NCBI GenBank assembly: GCA_905234275.1
Contig: CAJOHD010000005.1
Location: 124,001-188,000 of the forward strand
Reading direction: 5' to 3'
DNA: 64,000 nucleotides
DNA from: an uncultured Bacteroidales bacterium
Lineage (GTDB): Bacteria > Bacteroidota > Bacteroidia > Bacteroidales > F082
Made by a program: the position numbers and the translations under genes. The notes below the pieces were generated by a model that was not told where the DNA came from, ran no database searches, and saw nothing but the letters and a program-made list of their open reading frames with translations. Below are positions 16,463 to 25,212 of the stretch, piece after piece. The stretch's first letter is position 1; every line of letters starts with the position of its first letter.

Positions 16463-19453
16463 ATGGCGCTTGAAAAACAGATTGAGGACAATTTCATTAA
16501 GAAATTAAGTGATGAGTTGAAGTATGTGTTTCGTGATGACATTCACGACAGGAAAGCTCTTGAAGAAAATTTCAGGCAAAAATTCAACTCATTGAACAGG
16601 GTGCATCTCACTGATAATGAATTTGAGCGTTTGTTGGAAGAGATTACTGATTCTGACGTTTTCAATGCTTCTAAAATGTTGCGCGAACGCAATACTTTCA
16701 TGCGTGAGGATGGCACACCATTGCAATACATGCTTGTAAATATTAAGGATTGGTGCAAAAATGATTATGAAGTAATTCATCAATTGCGCATCAATACTCG
16801 AAATAGTTTTCAGCGCTATGACGTTATACTTCTGATTAATGGTTTGCCAATTGTCCAGATTGAATTGAAAACATTGGATGTTAGTCCACGTCGTGCGATG
16901 CAGCAGATTATTGACTATAAAAATGATGTCGGGAACGGTTACACTAATTCTCTGTTGTGTTTCATTCAAATGTTTATTGTCAGTAATCAGCATAATACGT
17001 ATTATTTTGCTAATAATAACAATGAGCATTTTAACTTTAATGCTGATGAAAAATATCTTCCAGTCTATCAATGGGCTGATGAGAAAAACAAGAAGATAAC
17101 AGAATTGAGCGCATTTTCTGATGTATTCCTCCAAAAATGTCGTTTGGGTGAGATGATTAGCCGTTATATGGTTTTGGTGGCTTGTGAACGCAAAGTGTTG
17201 ATGATGCGTCCATATCAGATTTATGCAGTAAAAGCGATTGTAAATTGTATTAATGAGAATCGCGGTAACGGCTATATTTGGCACACTACAGGCAGTGGAA
17301 AAACGCTTACTTCGTTTAAGGCTTCAACATTATTGAAGGATAATCCTGAAATTGAAAAATGCTTGTTTGTAGTTGACCGCAAAGACCTTGATAAACAGAC
17401 CCGTGAAGAGTTTAACAAGTTCCAGCCAGGGTGTGTTGAAGAAAATACTAATACAGACGCACTTGTCAGAAGATTGCTTTCTGAGGACTATGCTGATAAG
17501 ATTATAGTGACTACAATTCAAAAATTAGGTATAGCTTTAGATCCGCTAAATCGCAAGAATTATCAAGAAAGACTTAAACCAATAAAGGATGAGCGGGTCG
17601 TATTCATATTTGATGAATGCCATCGTTCACAATTTGGAGACAATCATAAAGCAATAAAGGAGTTTTTCCCCCAAGCACAGCTGTTTGGATTTACAGGAAC
17701 GCCGATATTTGAAACAAATGCGACATATACTCAAATAACTGGCGAAAAAGCTCAGTATAAGACTACGAAAGATGTTTTTGAGAAAGAGTTACATGCTTAT
17801 ACAATTACAGATGCAATAAATGATGGTAATGTTTTACGTTTCCATGTCGATTACTTCAAACCTGAAAAATCTGACATTGTAGGTGGAACAATAAAGAAAA
17901 CAGCAATAGTAAAGGCTATATTGAAAAAGCATCGTGCAGCGACAAATGAAGGCCGTTTTAATGCTTTGTTTGCGACTGGTTCAATAAACGATGCTATTGA
18001 ATATTATAGCATTTTTAAAGATATGCAAGCTCAATTAGCAGAGGAAGATGATAATTACGAACCCATCAACATTGCTTGTGTATTTTCACCACCAGCTGAG
18101 GGGAACAGTGATATTAAACAAATTCAAGAAGATTTGCCGCAAGAGCAGCTCGACAACGAGCAAGAACCTGACGCTAAAAAAGCTGCGTTATCAAGTATAA
18201 TAGCCGAATATAACAAGCAATTCGACACGAACCATTCAATAAACGATTTTGATGCATATTACCAAGATATTCAGCAACGTATTAAAAACCAACAATATAG
18301 TAATAAAGATTATGCACATGAAAACAAAATTGACATAACTATTGTTGTTGATATGTTGCTTACGGGCTTTGACTCGAAATATCTTAACACGCTGTATGTT
18401 GATAAGAACCTTAAATATCATAGTTTGGTGCAGGCATTTTCACGTACAAATAGAATCTTGAACGACACTAAACCATATGGTAATATTCTTGATTTCAGAG
18501 GTCAACAGGATGCTGTGGATACGGCAATAGCGTTATTCTCTGGTGAGAAAAAAGACAATGCACGTCAAATTTGGCTTGTTGAGCCGGCTGATGTTATCCA
18601 AAAGAAATATTATGATGCCATAAACAATTTGCGCAGTTATATGGCTGTTCACAATCTGGACTTTAAGCCGGAAGAGGTGTTTAATCTTAAAGGCGACGAC
18701 GCAAAAGCTGGCTTTATAAAGTGTTTTAAGGATGTTCAGCGTTTAAAGACACAACTCGACCAATATACTGACTTTATTCAAACTTGTGAGGATGTTGATA
18801 AATATATGTTTCATGAGGCACAAGCTCCTTATGGATTCACAGAAGAGGATTTGCGCTCGTTCCGTGGCGTTTATCTTGACATCGCCCAACAATTGAGAAG
18901 TGCTCGCGATAAGAAAGATTATACGGTATCAGAACAAGTAAATGAGTTGGATTTTGAGTTCGTGTTATTTGCTTCTTCAGTTATCGATTATGACTATATT
19001 ATGGAATTAATTGCACGTAATATGGGCAAGCCGTCGAAGTGGAAGATGACCAAAGAGGAACTCGTCAACTTGATTCGATCGAGTGCCAACCTGCTTGACG
19101 ACCGTGAGGACATTATTGCCTATATTGACAGCCTCGATGGTGTGAATGGTAAGACTGAAGATGAAATCAGGAACGGCTACGAGGATTTCAAAACGGAGAA
19201 ATACGCGAAGGAGCTGAAAGCCATTGCCGAGAAGCATGGTTTAAGCGTGGCCTCGTTGCAGACTTTCGTGAACGACATTGTAGAACGCAAGATTTTCAAT
19301 GGCGAGAAATTGAACGACTTGCTTGAGCCTTTGGAATTGGGCTGGCGTGACCGCACCCGCAAGGAAACCGAACTGATGAACGACCTCGTCCCGTTGCTGA
19401 AACGATTAGTGCCAGGACAAGAGATTTCGGGATTGAAGGCGTATGAGGAATAA
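16463..19453 (+). CDS. hsdR: Type I restriction enzyme, R subunit
   Basis: The 996-residue protein is the DNA translocase and nuclease of a type I R-M complex. The PD-(D/E)XK nuclease lies at about residues 118-138 (RYDVILL...IVQIELK). The helicase motor follows: Walker A HTTGSGKT near 271-278, DECHRSQFG near 384-392 (motif II), FGFTGTP near 407 and the late MLLTGFDSKYLNTLY and QAFSRTNR motifs near 630-660. The C-terminal helical region binds the methylase complex. The DUF488 gene follows within 20 bases. Confidence 0.96.
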   Translation: MALEKQIEDNFIKKLSDELKYVFRDDIHDRKALEENFRQKFNSLNRVHLTDNEFERLLEEITDSDVFNASKMLRERNTFMREDGTPLQYMLVNIKDWCKNDYEVIHQLRINTRNSFQRYDVILLINGLPIVQIELKTLDVSPRRAMQQIIDYKNDVGNGYTNSLLCFIQMFIVSNQHNTYYFANNNNEHFNFNADEKYLPVYQWADEKNKKITELSAFSDVFLQKCRLGEMISRYMVLVACERKVLMMRPYQIYAVKAIVNCINENRGNGYIWHTTGSGKTLTSFKASTLLKDNPEIEKCLFVVDRKDLDKQTREEFNKFQPGCVEENTNTDALVRRLLSEDYADKIIVTTIQKLGIALDPLNRKNYQERLKPIKDERVVFIFDECHRSQFGDNHKAIKEFFPQAQLFGFTGTPIFETNATYTQITGEKAQYKTTKDVFEKELHAYTITDAINDGNVLRFHVDYFKPEKSDIVGGTIKKTAIVKAILKKHRAATNEGRFNALFATGSINDAIEYYSIFKDMQAQLAEEDDNYEPINIACVFSPPAEGNSDIKQIQEDLPQEQLDNEQEPDAKKAALSSIIAEYNKQFDTNHSINDFDAYYQDIQQRIKNQQYSNKDYAHENKIDITIVVDMLLTGFDSKYLNTLYVDKNLKYHSLVQAFSRTNRILNDTKPYGNILDFRGQQDAVDTAIALFSGEKKDNARQIWLVEPADVIQKKYYDAINNLRSYMAVHNLDFKPEEVFNLKGDDAKAGFIKCFKDVQRLKTQLDQYTDFIQTCEDVDKYMFHEAQAPYGFTEEDLRSFRGVYLDIAQQLRSARDKKDYTVSEQVNELDFEFVLFASSVIDYDYIMELIARNMGKPSKWKMTKEELVNLIRSSANLLDDREDIIAYIDSLDGVNGKTEDEIRNGYEDFKTEKYAKELKAIAEKHGLSVASLQTFVNDIVERKIFNGEKLNDLLEPLELGWRDRTRKETELMNDLVPLLKRLVPGQEISGLKAYEE

Positions 19454-19459
19454 AATGTG

Positions 19460-19467
19460 TATTTTTG
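19460..19467 (+). promoter_or_regulatory. Possible internal promoter before the DUF488 gene
   Basis: TATTTTTG just after the hsdR stop lies five bases before the ATG at 19472, so a transcript from it would have almost no leader. It may let the DUF488 gene and the next gene be expressed apart from hsdR. Confidence 0.4.
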
Positions 19468-19471
19468 CAAT

Positions 19472-20368
19472 ATGTTATATCGACGACACAAAATATTATT
19501 AGCATTGATTGAGGCTTTGGGAGGAAATGTGAAAGCCATTCCTTTGCAAAAGTATCTCTTTTTGTTTACCCGTTTGCAATCGGAAGAGGAACGGATATAC
19601 GATTTCGTGCCTTATCAATATGGGTGCTTCTCATTTCAGGCCAATCAAGACGTTGCTTCTTTGGCCAACCAAGGTTTTTTGAATGTTGATGAGCAAAACA
19701 ATATTCGAATAATACAGGGTGACAATTATTCTGGAAGTTTGGATTTGTTTGAGCAGAAAGATATTGAAACCATCAAGGAAAAATTTGGCGGGATGACACA
19801 GGATGAAATTGTGCGTTACACCTATGCCAACTATCCTTTCTATGCTATAAAGAGTAAGATTGCGACAGAATTGATGACGGAGGCGGAGATGGAAAGAATC
19901 AACGCCCAAAAACGCCATTATGAAGAGCCGATGTTATTCACGATAGGTTATGAAGGCCTGTCGTTGGAGCAATATATCAAGATATTGATATTGTTTGATG
20001 TGCATACGCTTTGTGATGTTCGCAAAAATGCTTACAGCCAAAAATATGGCTTTTCAAAACATACTCTTGAAAAGGCTTGTGTTGGCGTTGGAATCCGATA
20101 TGTTCATGTGCCCCAACTTGGCATCGAATCTGATAAACGAAGAGATTTGAGGTCACAGAAAGACTACGACATTCTGTTTGATGAGTATGAACGGACTACG
20201 TTAAAAGAAAATACGGAAGCCCTTCTGTATGTGCGCTCCATCATAGATGCAGACAAAAGAGTGGCGCTTACCTGTTTCGAGAAAGACCCAAGACAATGCC
20301 ACCGCTCGCGAGTGGCGAAAGCTTTGATGCAACTGCCAAACATCCAATACGAACTTAAACCGCTATAG
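19472..20368 (+). CDS. DUF488 family protein with an N-terminal accessory domain
   Basis: The protein has 298 residues from ATG 19472; an earlier in-frame ATG at 19457 lies upstream of a promoter-like element. Residues 1-130 (ALIEALGGNVKAIPLQKYLF and FVPYQYGCFSFQ) look like the small helical domain of YwgA/Panacea-like proteins, a tentative link. Residues 148-290 are DUF488: FTIGYEGLSLEQYI, LCDVRKNAYSQKYGF, VHVPQLGI and the ending TCFEKDPRQCHRSRVA with paired Cys/His residues. DUF488 function is not settled; it is often seen near defence genes. It lies between hsdR and hsdS and its stop is one base before the next ATG. Confidence 0.75.
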   Translation: MLYRRHKILLALIEALGGNVKAIPLQKYLFLFTRLQSEEERIYDFVPYQYGCFSFQANQDVASLANQGFLNVDEQNNIRIIQGDNYSGSLDLFEQKDIETIKEKFGGMTQDEIVRYTYANYPFYAIKSKIATELMTEAEMERINAQKRHYEEPMLFTIGYEGLSLEQYIKILILFDVHTLCDVRKNAYSQKYGFSKHTLEKACVGVGIRYVHVPQLGIESDKRRDLRSQKDYDILFDEYERTTLKENTEALLYVRSIIDADKRVALTCFEKDPRQCHRSRVAKALMQLPNIQYELKPL

Positions 20369-20369
20369 T

Positions 20370-21206
20370 ATGCCATTGACAAAAATACTGATTGCAGTAA
20401 AAACCTATCCGACATTATCTGAAAAATATGATGAACTGGTTTGCACTGCCGGATTCCGTGAAGACGGATCGTGGATTCGCATTTATCCTGTTCCATTCAG
20501 GAAATTGGACTATTCCAATCGGTATCAGAAATGGCAATGGATTACGCTGGATGTGACTAGAAATACCAAAGATTTTCGCAAGGAGAGTTTCAGACCGACC
20601 AATATTGAGGAAGATATTGAAATGGGAGAGTTTGTTGACTCAAAGAAGAATTGGGTCAAGCGCAAGCAATATGTTCTTCAGCATGTGTATCATAATATGA
20701 GTGAACTCATTGAAGAGGCCAAGAATCCAGAAATTGGAACCTCGCTTGCAGTCTTCAAGCCAAAAGAAGTATTGGATTTCGTTTGGGAACCTTGCGAACG
20801 AGAATGGGACAAGAAAAAACTTGATGCCGTGATTGCCAACCAAGCACAACATAGCCTTTTTGATGAGGAGACCACAAGAGGAATGTTTAAAGTGGCCAAA
20901 AAGGTCCCGTACGAGTTTTCCTACATTTTCACATCGGAGGATGACAAGGAGCGCAAATTGATGATTGAGGATTGGGAACTTGGTATGTTATATTGGAACT
21001 GCCTTGAGAAAGCGGATGGAGATGAGGATATTGCTTGCCAAAAAGTGCGGGAAAAGTATTTCGATGAAATGGCAAAAAAGAGAGACTTTTATTTCTTTTT
21101 GGGCACGACAAAGCGGTTCCATAATGTTGCCCCGAATCCTTTCATCATTATTGGAACATTTTGGCCGCCAAAAGAAGATGGTACACAATTGACATTACCG
21201 TTATAA
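20370..21206 (+). CDS. Conserved protein, possible dual OB-fold partner of DUF488
   Basis: This 278-residue protein reads KILIAVKTYPTLSEKYDELVCTAGFREDGSWIRIYPVPF at the N-terminus (first 45 residues), a beta-rich block that resembles dual-OB proteins coupled to DUF488 genes. The middle (about 85-165) is charged and helical. The C-terminal half has YEFSYIFTSEDDKERKLMIED and ends FIIIGTFWPPKED. It starts one base after the DUF488 stop, so the two are translated together. The domain call is tentative; the pairing is direct. It may bind nucleic acid, but no catalytic motif is clear. Confidence 0.5.
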   Translation: MPLTKILIAVKTYPTLSEKYDELVCTAGFREDGSWIRIYPVPFRKLDYSNRYQKWQWITLDVTRNTKDFRKESFRPTNIEEDIEMGEFVDSKKNWVKRKQYVLQHVYHNMSELIEEAKNPEIGTSLAVFKPKEVLDFVWEPCEREWDKKKLDAVIANQAQHSLFDEETTRGMFKVAKKVPYEFSYIFTSEDDKERKLMIEDWELGMLYWNCLEKADGDEDIACQKVREKYFDEMAKKRDFYFFLGTTKRFHNVAPNPFIIIGTFWPPKEDGTQLTLPL

Positions 21207-21216
21207 ATAATTGATT

Positions 21217-22437
21217 ATGACTACCCAACCCATATACAACCATATTCCCGCCCTCCGATTCCCCGATTTCCTCAACGACGGGGAATGGGAGGATTATTCT
21301 ATTGAAGAGGTTTTTGATATACGAAATGGATACACACCTTCAAAATCAAAAACCGATTATTGGGAAAATGGTACCATTCCGTGGTTTCGTATGGAAGATA
21401 TTCGGGCAAATGGTAATATTTTATCTGATTCGATTCAACATATAACACAGGAAGCCATCAAAGGCTTTGGTTTGTTTCCTGCTTATTCTATTATTGTCGC
21501 CACGTCAGCCACAATAGGGGAACACGCTCTAATAACAGTAGAGTCTCTTGCCAATCAAAGGTTTACTTATTTGTCAAAAAAGAAGCCTTTTGAAAACAAA
21601 GTTGATATGTTGTATTTTCACTATTATATGTTTGTAATAGATGAATGGTGTAAGAAAAATACAAATACAGGAGGTTTCTTGTCTGTAAATATGTCGGCAT
21701 TCAGACAATTAAGAATTCCTCTTCCCCCTCTCGTCGAGCAGCGTCGCATAGCGCAAACCCTCACCGCCTTGGACGAACTCATTGCCGCCACCAACGGGAA
21801 ACTCGAGCAACTGAAAGCCTACAAGAAAGGACTGATGCAGAAACTCTTCCCCGCAAAAGGCAAAAAACAGCCCGAACTGCGTTTCAAGGAATTTGAGAAA
21901 GATGGGGAATGGGAAGAAAAAAAGTTGGGGGAGATAGTTAATGTTTTAGATTCTCAGCGCAAGCCTGTGGCAAAGAATGAGAGGATGAGAGGAAAATATC
22001 CGTATTATGGAGCTAATGGTATTCAGGATTATGTTTCTGATTATATTTTTGATGGTTCTTTTTTACTAATGGGTGAAGATGGGAGTGTCATTAACAAAGA
22101 TGGCACACCAGTATTACACTGGGCAGAAGGGCGGATTTGGGTTAATAATCATGCACATGTAATGAGTGAAAACTGTAATGCTGCATATCTCAAATATGTA
22201 TTTTATGTTCTTTCAAAAGTTGATGTGCAATCTCTGGTTAAGGGAATACCACCAAAAATAAACCAACAAAATATGCGTAACATATTATTACTTATTCCAT
22301 CTTTGCCAGAGCAGGTAAAAATTGCCTCATGCCTTTCCACATTGGATGAAAAGATAAATTCATACAAGGAAAAGATTGCTCTATTGGGGCAATATAAAAA
22401 AGGATTGATGCAACAACTGTTTCCAACTTCAAAATAA
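21217..22437 (+). CDS. hsdS: Type I restriction-modification specificity subunit
   Basis: The 406-residue subunit recognises the bipartite target site. Two target-recognition domains occupy about 15-165 and 225-360. Each is followed by a conserved helical spacer: PLPPLVEQRRIAQTLTALDE...YKKGLMQKLFP (about 168-212) and SLPEQVKIASCLSTLDE...YKKGLMQQLFP (about 362-405). The repeated KKGLMQ.LFP shows the pseudo-dimer design. ATG 21217 is preferred to TTG two codons earlier. No short tandem repeats for phase variation and no second hsdS or recombinase gene are seen nearby, so shuffling is not suggested here. Confidence 0.93.
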   Translation: MTTQPIYNHIPALRFPDFLNDGEWEDYSIEEVFDIRNGYTPSKSKTDYWENGTIPWFRMEDIRANGNILSDSIQHITQEAIKGFGLFPAYSIIVATSATIGEHALITVESLANQRFTYLSKKKPFENKVDMLYFHYYMFVIDEWCKKNTNTGGFLSVNMSAFRQLRIPLPPLVEQRRIAQTLTALDELIAATNGKLEQLKAYKKGLMQKLFPAKGKKQPELRFKEFEKDGEWEEKKLGEIVNVLDSQRKPVAKNERMRGKYPYYGANGIQDYVSDYIFDGSFLLMGEDGSVINKDGTPVLHWAEGRIWVNNHAHVMSENCNAAYLKYVFYVLSKVDVQSLVKGIPPKINQQNMRNILLLIPSLPEQVKIASCLSTLDEKINSYKEKIALLGQYKKGLMQQLFPTSK

Positions 22438-22447
22438 TTCAAGAGAC

Positions 22448-23578
22448 ATGAAATTGATAGAAATAGCAAAACAGATAAGAGAAGCGAAGGAAAGCATATT
22501 TCTCATATATGCATTCAATGGCACAGGAAAGACAAGGCTTTCTATTCAATACAAAGAAGATGCAAGAGAACAACAGCCTGATGAAAATGGAAAAAGAAAG
22601 CAAACTGGAGTTTACTATAATGCCTATAGTGAAGACTTGTTCGTCTGGGATAATGACATTGAACATTCAGAGGAAAATATCAAGTTGCGTATAGTCCCAA
22701 GTAGTCTGAATGAGTCCCATTCATTGATTTATGAAGATGATGTAAGGCTAAAACTAAAACCATATAACCCAAAATATGATTTTGTTTTCCATTCGTATGA
22801 GGATGACCCGTCAAAGGGTATTGAGTTTATTTCATTTCATTTGGATGACAAAGATGAAAAAAGCATAAAACTATCTAGGGGAGAGGAAAGAATCTTTGTT
22901 TGGTGTTTTTTCTTGGCTTTGATTGATTCGGAAGGATGGGCGGACAAACAAAATCAGTATATTTTTATTGATGATCCTGTTTCAAGTCTTGACGACCATA
23001 ATATTTTTGTGACGGCATTCACTTTGTTTGAACTTATCAAGAAGCATTACGAAACTCGAAAGATTATTGTCACGACTCACCATATCGGATTTGCGACAAT
23101 TCTTGGCAATTGGCTAACGGATCCAAGTAATCATTTCAGAGGGAATAAAGGGAATAATAAATATCAACTCAGAGGATTGTCAATAGATAATGGTGAGTAT
23201 TCGTTTGTTAGTTTTGCAGACAAGGCAGTTTGGCTTTATCATTTGAGAATGCTACAAGTGTTGGACAAAGCTATTCAAGATGATGCAGATGATAGCTCGG
23301 AGAATGGAATTGAGGTCTATCATATGGCAATTTTGAGACAGATTTTGGAAAATATTTCTTCATTTTTAGGTGTTGGAAGAATTAGTTTTGTGTTGGAACA
23401 AATAGGATACAATAAAGAGGAGGCTGATAGAATAGCACTTGAAGACAATGCTTTAACTCATAGAAATGTGTATTTCCCACAATCCGATATCATGGTTCCT
23501 GATAATAAGAATCTGTTAAAAGATGTGTTTAATAGAATTATCGAAAAGTATCATTTTGATTATAAAAGAATGCAATAA
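22448..23578 (+). CDS. prrC: PrrC-like anticodon nuclease (ABC-ATPase)
   Basis: The 376-residue protein lies between hsdS and hsdM. The N-terminal ABC-type ATPase has Walker A YAFNGTGKT (residues 21-29), the family-like insert EDLFVWDND near 60, signature KLSRGEE near 139-145, Walker B IFIDDPVSSLDD near 172-183 and H-loop TTHH near 208-211. The C-terminal part holds R297, E301 (RQILE) and H338 (THRNVYFP). That order and close spacing match the Arg-Glu-His tRNase triad of E. coli PrrC (R320, E324, H356; 396 residues). PrrC cuts tRNA anticodons when its host type I R-M enzyme is disturbed by a phage. The target tRNA and trigger here are unknown. Confidence 0.78.
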   Translation: MKLIEIAKQIREAKESIFLIYAFNGTGKTRLSIQYKEDAREQQPDENGKRKQTGVYYNAYSEDLFVWDNDIEHSEENIKLRIVPSSLNESHSLIYEDDVRLKLKPYNPKYDFVFHSYEDDPSKGIEFISFHLDDKDEKSIKLSRGEERIFVWCFFLALIDSEGWADKQNQYIFIDDPVSSLDDHNIFVTAFTLFELIKKHYETRKIIVTTHHIGFATILGNWLTDPSNHFRGNKGNNKYQLRGLSIDNGEYSFVSFADKAVWLYHLRMLQVLDKAIQDDADDSSENGIEVYHMAILRQILENISSFLGVGRISFVLEQIGYNKEEADRIALEDNALTHRNVYFPQSDIMVPDNKNLLKDVFNRIIEKYHFDYKRMQ

Positions 23579-23580
23579 AT

Positions 23581-25188
23581 ATGGCACAAAATAACCAACA
23601 AGAATTAGGCAAAACCCTTTGGGCAATAGCCAACAACCTGCGCGGCGCGATGATGGCGGATGATTTCCGCGATTATATGTTGTCCTTCCTCTTTTGGAAA
23701 TACCTGTCGGACAATTACATCAAATCCGCACATAAAGAATTGGGATCAGATTATCCCATCAGTGACCACACGAAAAGAATTCCTTTGCAAATTTGGTACG
23801 ATAACAATCCAAACGATGTGAAATTGTTTGAAGACCAAATGCGTAAGAAAATCCACTATTTTATCAAACCAAATTATCTTTGGGACAATATAGCAGAGTT
23901 GGCTCGCACACAGAGCAACGACTTGTTGGATGTACTCTATGATGGTTTCAAACATATTGAAAACGAGTCGTTTGGTAGTTCATTCAAAGGGTTGTTTTCA
24001 GAAATCAATCTTCATTCGGAGAAATTAGGGAAAAATTACACTGAACGTAATGCCCTTTTGGCAAAGGTCATCCAAACCATTGCCAATGGTTTGGCAGATA
24101 GTGGGGCAGAGGGAGATTCGTTAGGCGATGCCTATGAGTATCTTATTGGCCAGTTTGCGGCAGGTTCGGGCCAGAAAGCAGGAGAATTCTATACGCCACA
24201 AATGATTTCCACAATCCTTTCGCGCATTGTTACTTTGGATTGCCAAGACCCTTCCACAGGGAAGAAAAAACGCATTGATAAGGTACTCGACTTCGCTTGT
24301 GGTTCGGGTTCCTTGCTTCTAAATGTGCGCCGCGAGATGGAAGGCTTTGGCATTGGCAAACTTTACGGACAGGAAAAAAACATTACTACCTACAATCTCG
24401 CCCGAATGAACATGCTGTTGCATGGTGTGAAGGACACGGAGTTTGAAATTCATCATGGCGATTCGTTGGCCAACGATTGGGACATCCTCAACGAGCAGAA
24501 CCCCGCTAAAAAGATGCAGTTTGATGCAGTGGTCGCAAATCCGCCATTTAGCTTACGTTGGGATCCGACGGAGGAAACTGCAAAAGATTTTCGCTTCAAT
24601 CGCTATGGTCTAGCTCCAAAGTCGGCTGCGGATTTTGCTTTCTTGTTACACGGTTTTCATTTCTTGAGCGACAATGGAACGATGGCAATTATTTTGCCTC
24701 ATGGAGTACTTTTCCGTGGCGGTAAAGAACTTGACATTCGCAAAAAACTACTTGAAGACGATAATATTGACGCTGTTATTGGTCTGCCGGCCAACTTGTT
24801 CTATTCCACAGGCATTCCGGTTTGCATTCTCGTGTTGAAGAAATGTCGCAAGAACGACAAGATTTTGTTCATCAACGCCAGCGGTGAGGAGCATTACGAG
24901 AAGGGCAAACGGCAAAATTACCTTCGTGACAAGGATGTGGAAAAAATCGTGGAGACCTACCAATTCCGTAAAGAGGAACCACGTTTCTCACGCTTGGTTT
25001 CATTGGCGGAAATTAAGGAAAACGACTACAACCTCAATATTACCCGCTATGTGAACCTGTCAATAGATGAAGAACTGATAGATTTGGGCGTAGTGACAGC
25101 TCAACTGAAAGAGACTGATAAAAAAATAGACAAGGCTCTCAAAGAACTTAATGGCTATTTGAAGGAATTGGGATTGGAAGAAATCTAA
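23581..25188 (+). CDS. hsdM: Type I DNA methyltransferase subunit
   Basis: The 535-residue N6-adenine methyltransferase has the usual N-terminal helical domain (about 5-150, LWAIANNLRGAM, FLFWKYLSDNY). The catalytic domain follows: GEFYTPQMIS near 200, SAM-binding DFACGSGSLL at about 238-247 (motif I) and NPPF at about 320-323 (motif IV). A C-terminal coiled coil (about 500-535) contacts HsdS. It starts two bases after the PrrC-like gene, so the pair is likely co-translated. The methylase both protects the host and, in the E. coli system, helps hold PrrC silent. Confidence 0.95.
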   Translation: MAQNNQQELGKTLWAIANNLRGAMMADDFRDYMLSFLFWKYLSDNYIKSAHKELGSDYPISDHTKRIPLQIWYDNNPNDVKLFEDQMRKKIHYFIKPNYLWDNIAELARTQSNDLLDVLYDGFKHIENESFGSSFKGLFSEINLHSEKLGKNYTERNALLAKVIQTIANGLADSGAEGDSLGDAYEYLIGQFAAGSGQKAGEFYTPQMISTILSRIVTLDCQDPSTGKKKRIDKVLDFACGSGSLLLNVRREMEGFGIGKLYGQEKNITTYNLARMNMLLHGVKDTEFEIHHGDSLANDWDILNEQNPAKKMQFDAVVANPPFSLRWDPTEETAKDFRFNRYGLAPKSAADFAFLLHGFHFLSDNGTMAIILPHGVLFRGGKELDIRKKLLEDDNIDAVIGLPANLFYSTGIPVCILVLKKCRKNDKILFINASGEEHYEKGKRQNYLRDKDVEKIVETYQFRKEEPRFSRLVSLAEIKENDYNLNITRYVNLSIDEELIDLGVVTAQLKETDKKIDKALKELNGYLKELGLEEI

Positions 25189-25212
25189 CATAAAAGTTAA
25201 TCAAGTTGTTTG

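Noticed and set aside
21217..22437. hsdS phase variation by inversion.
   Set aside because: No partial second hsdS, no tandem repeats within it and no recombinase gene were found in the island.
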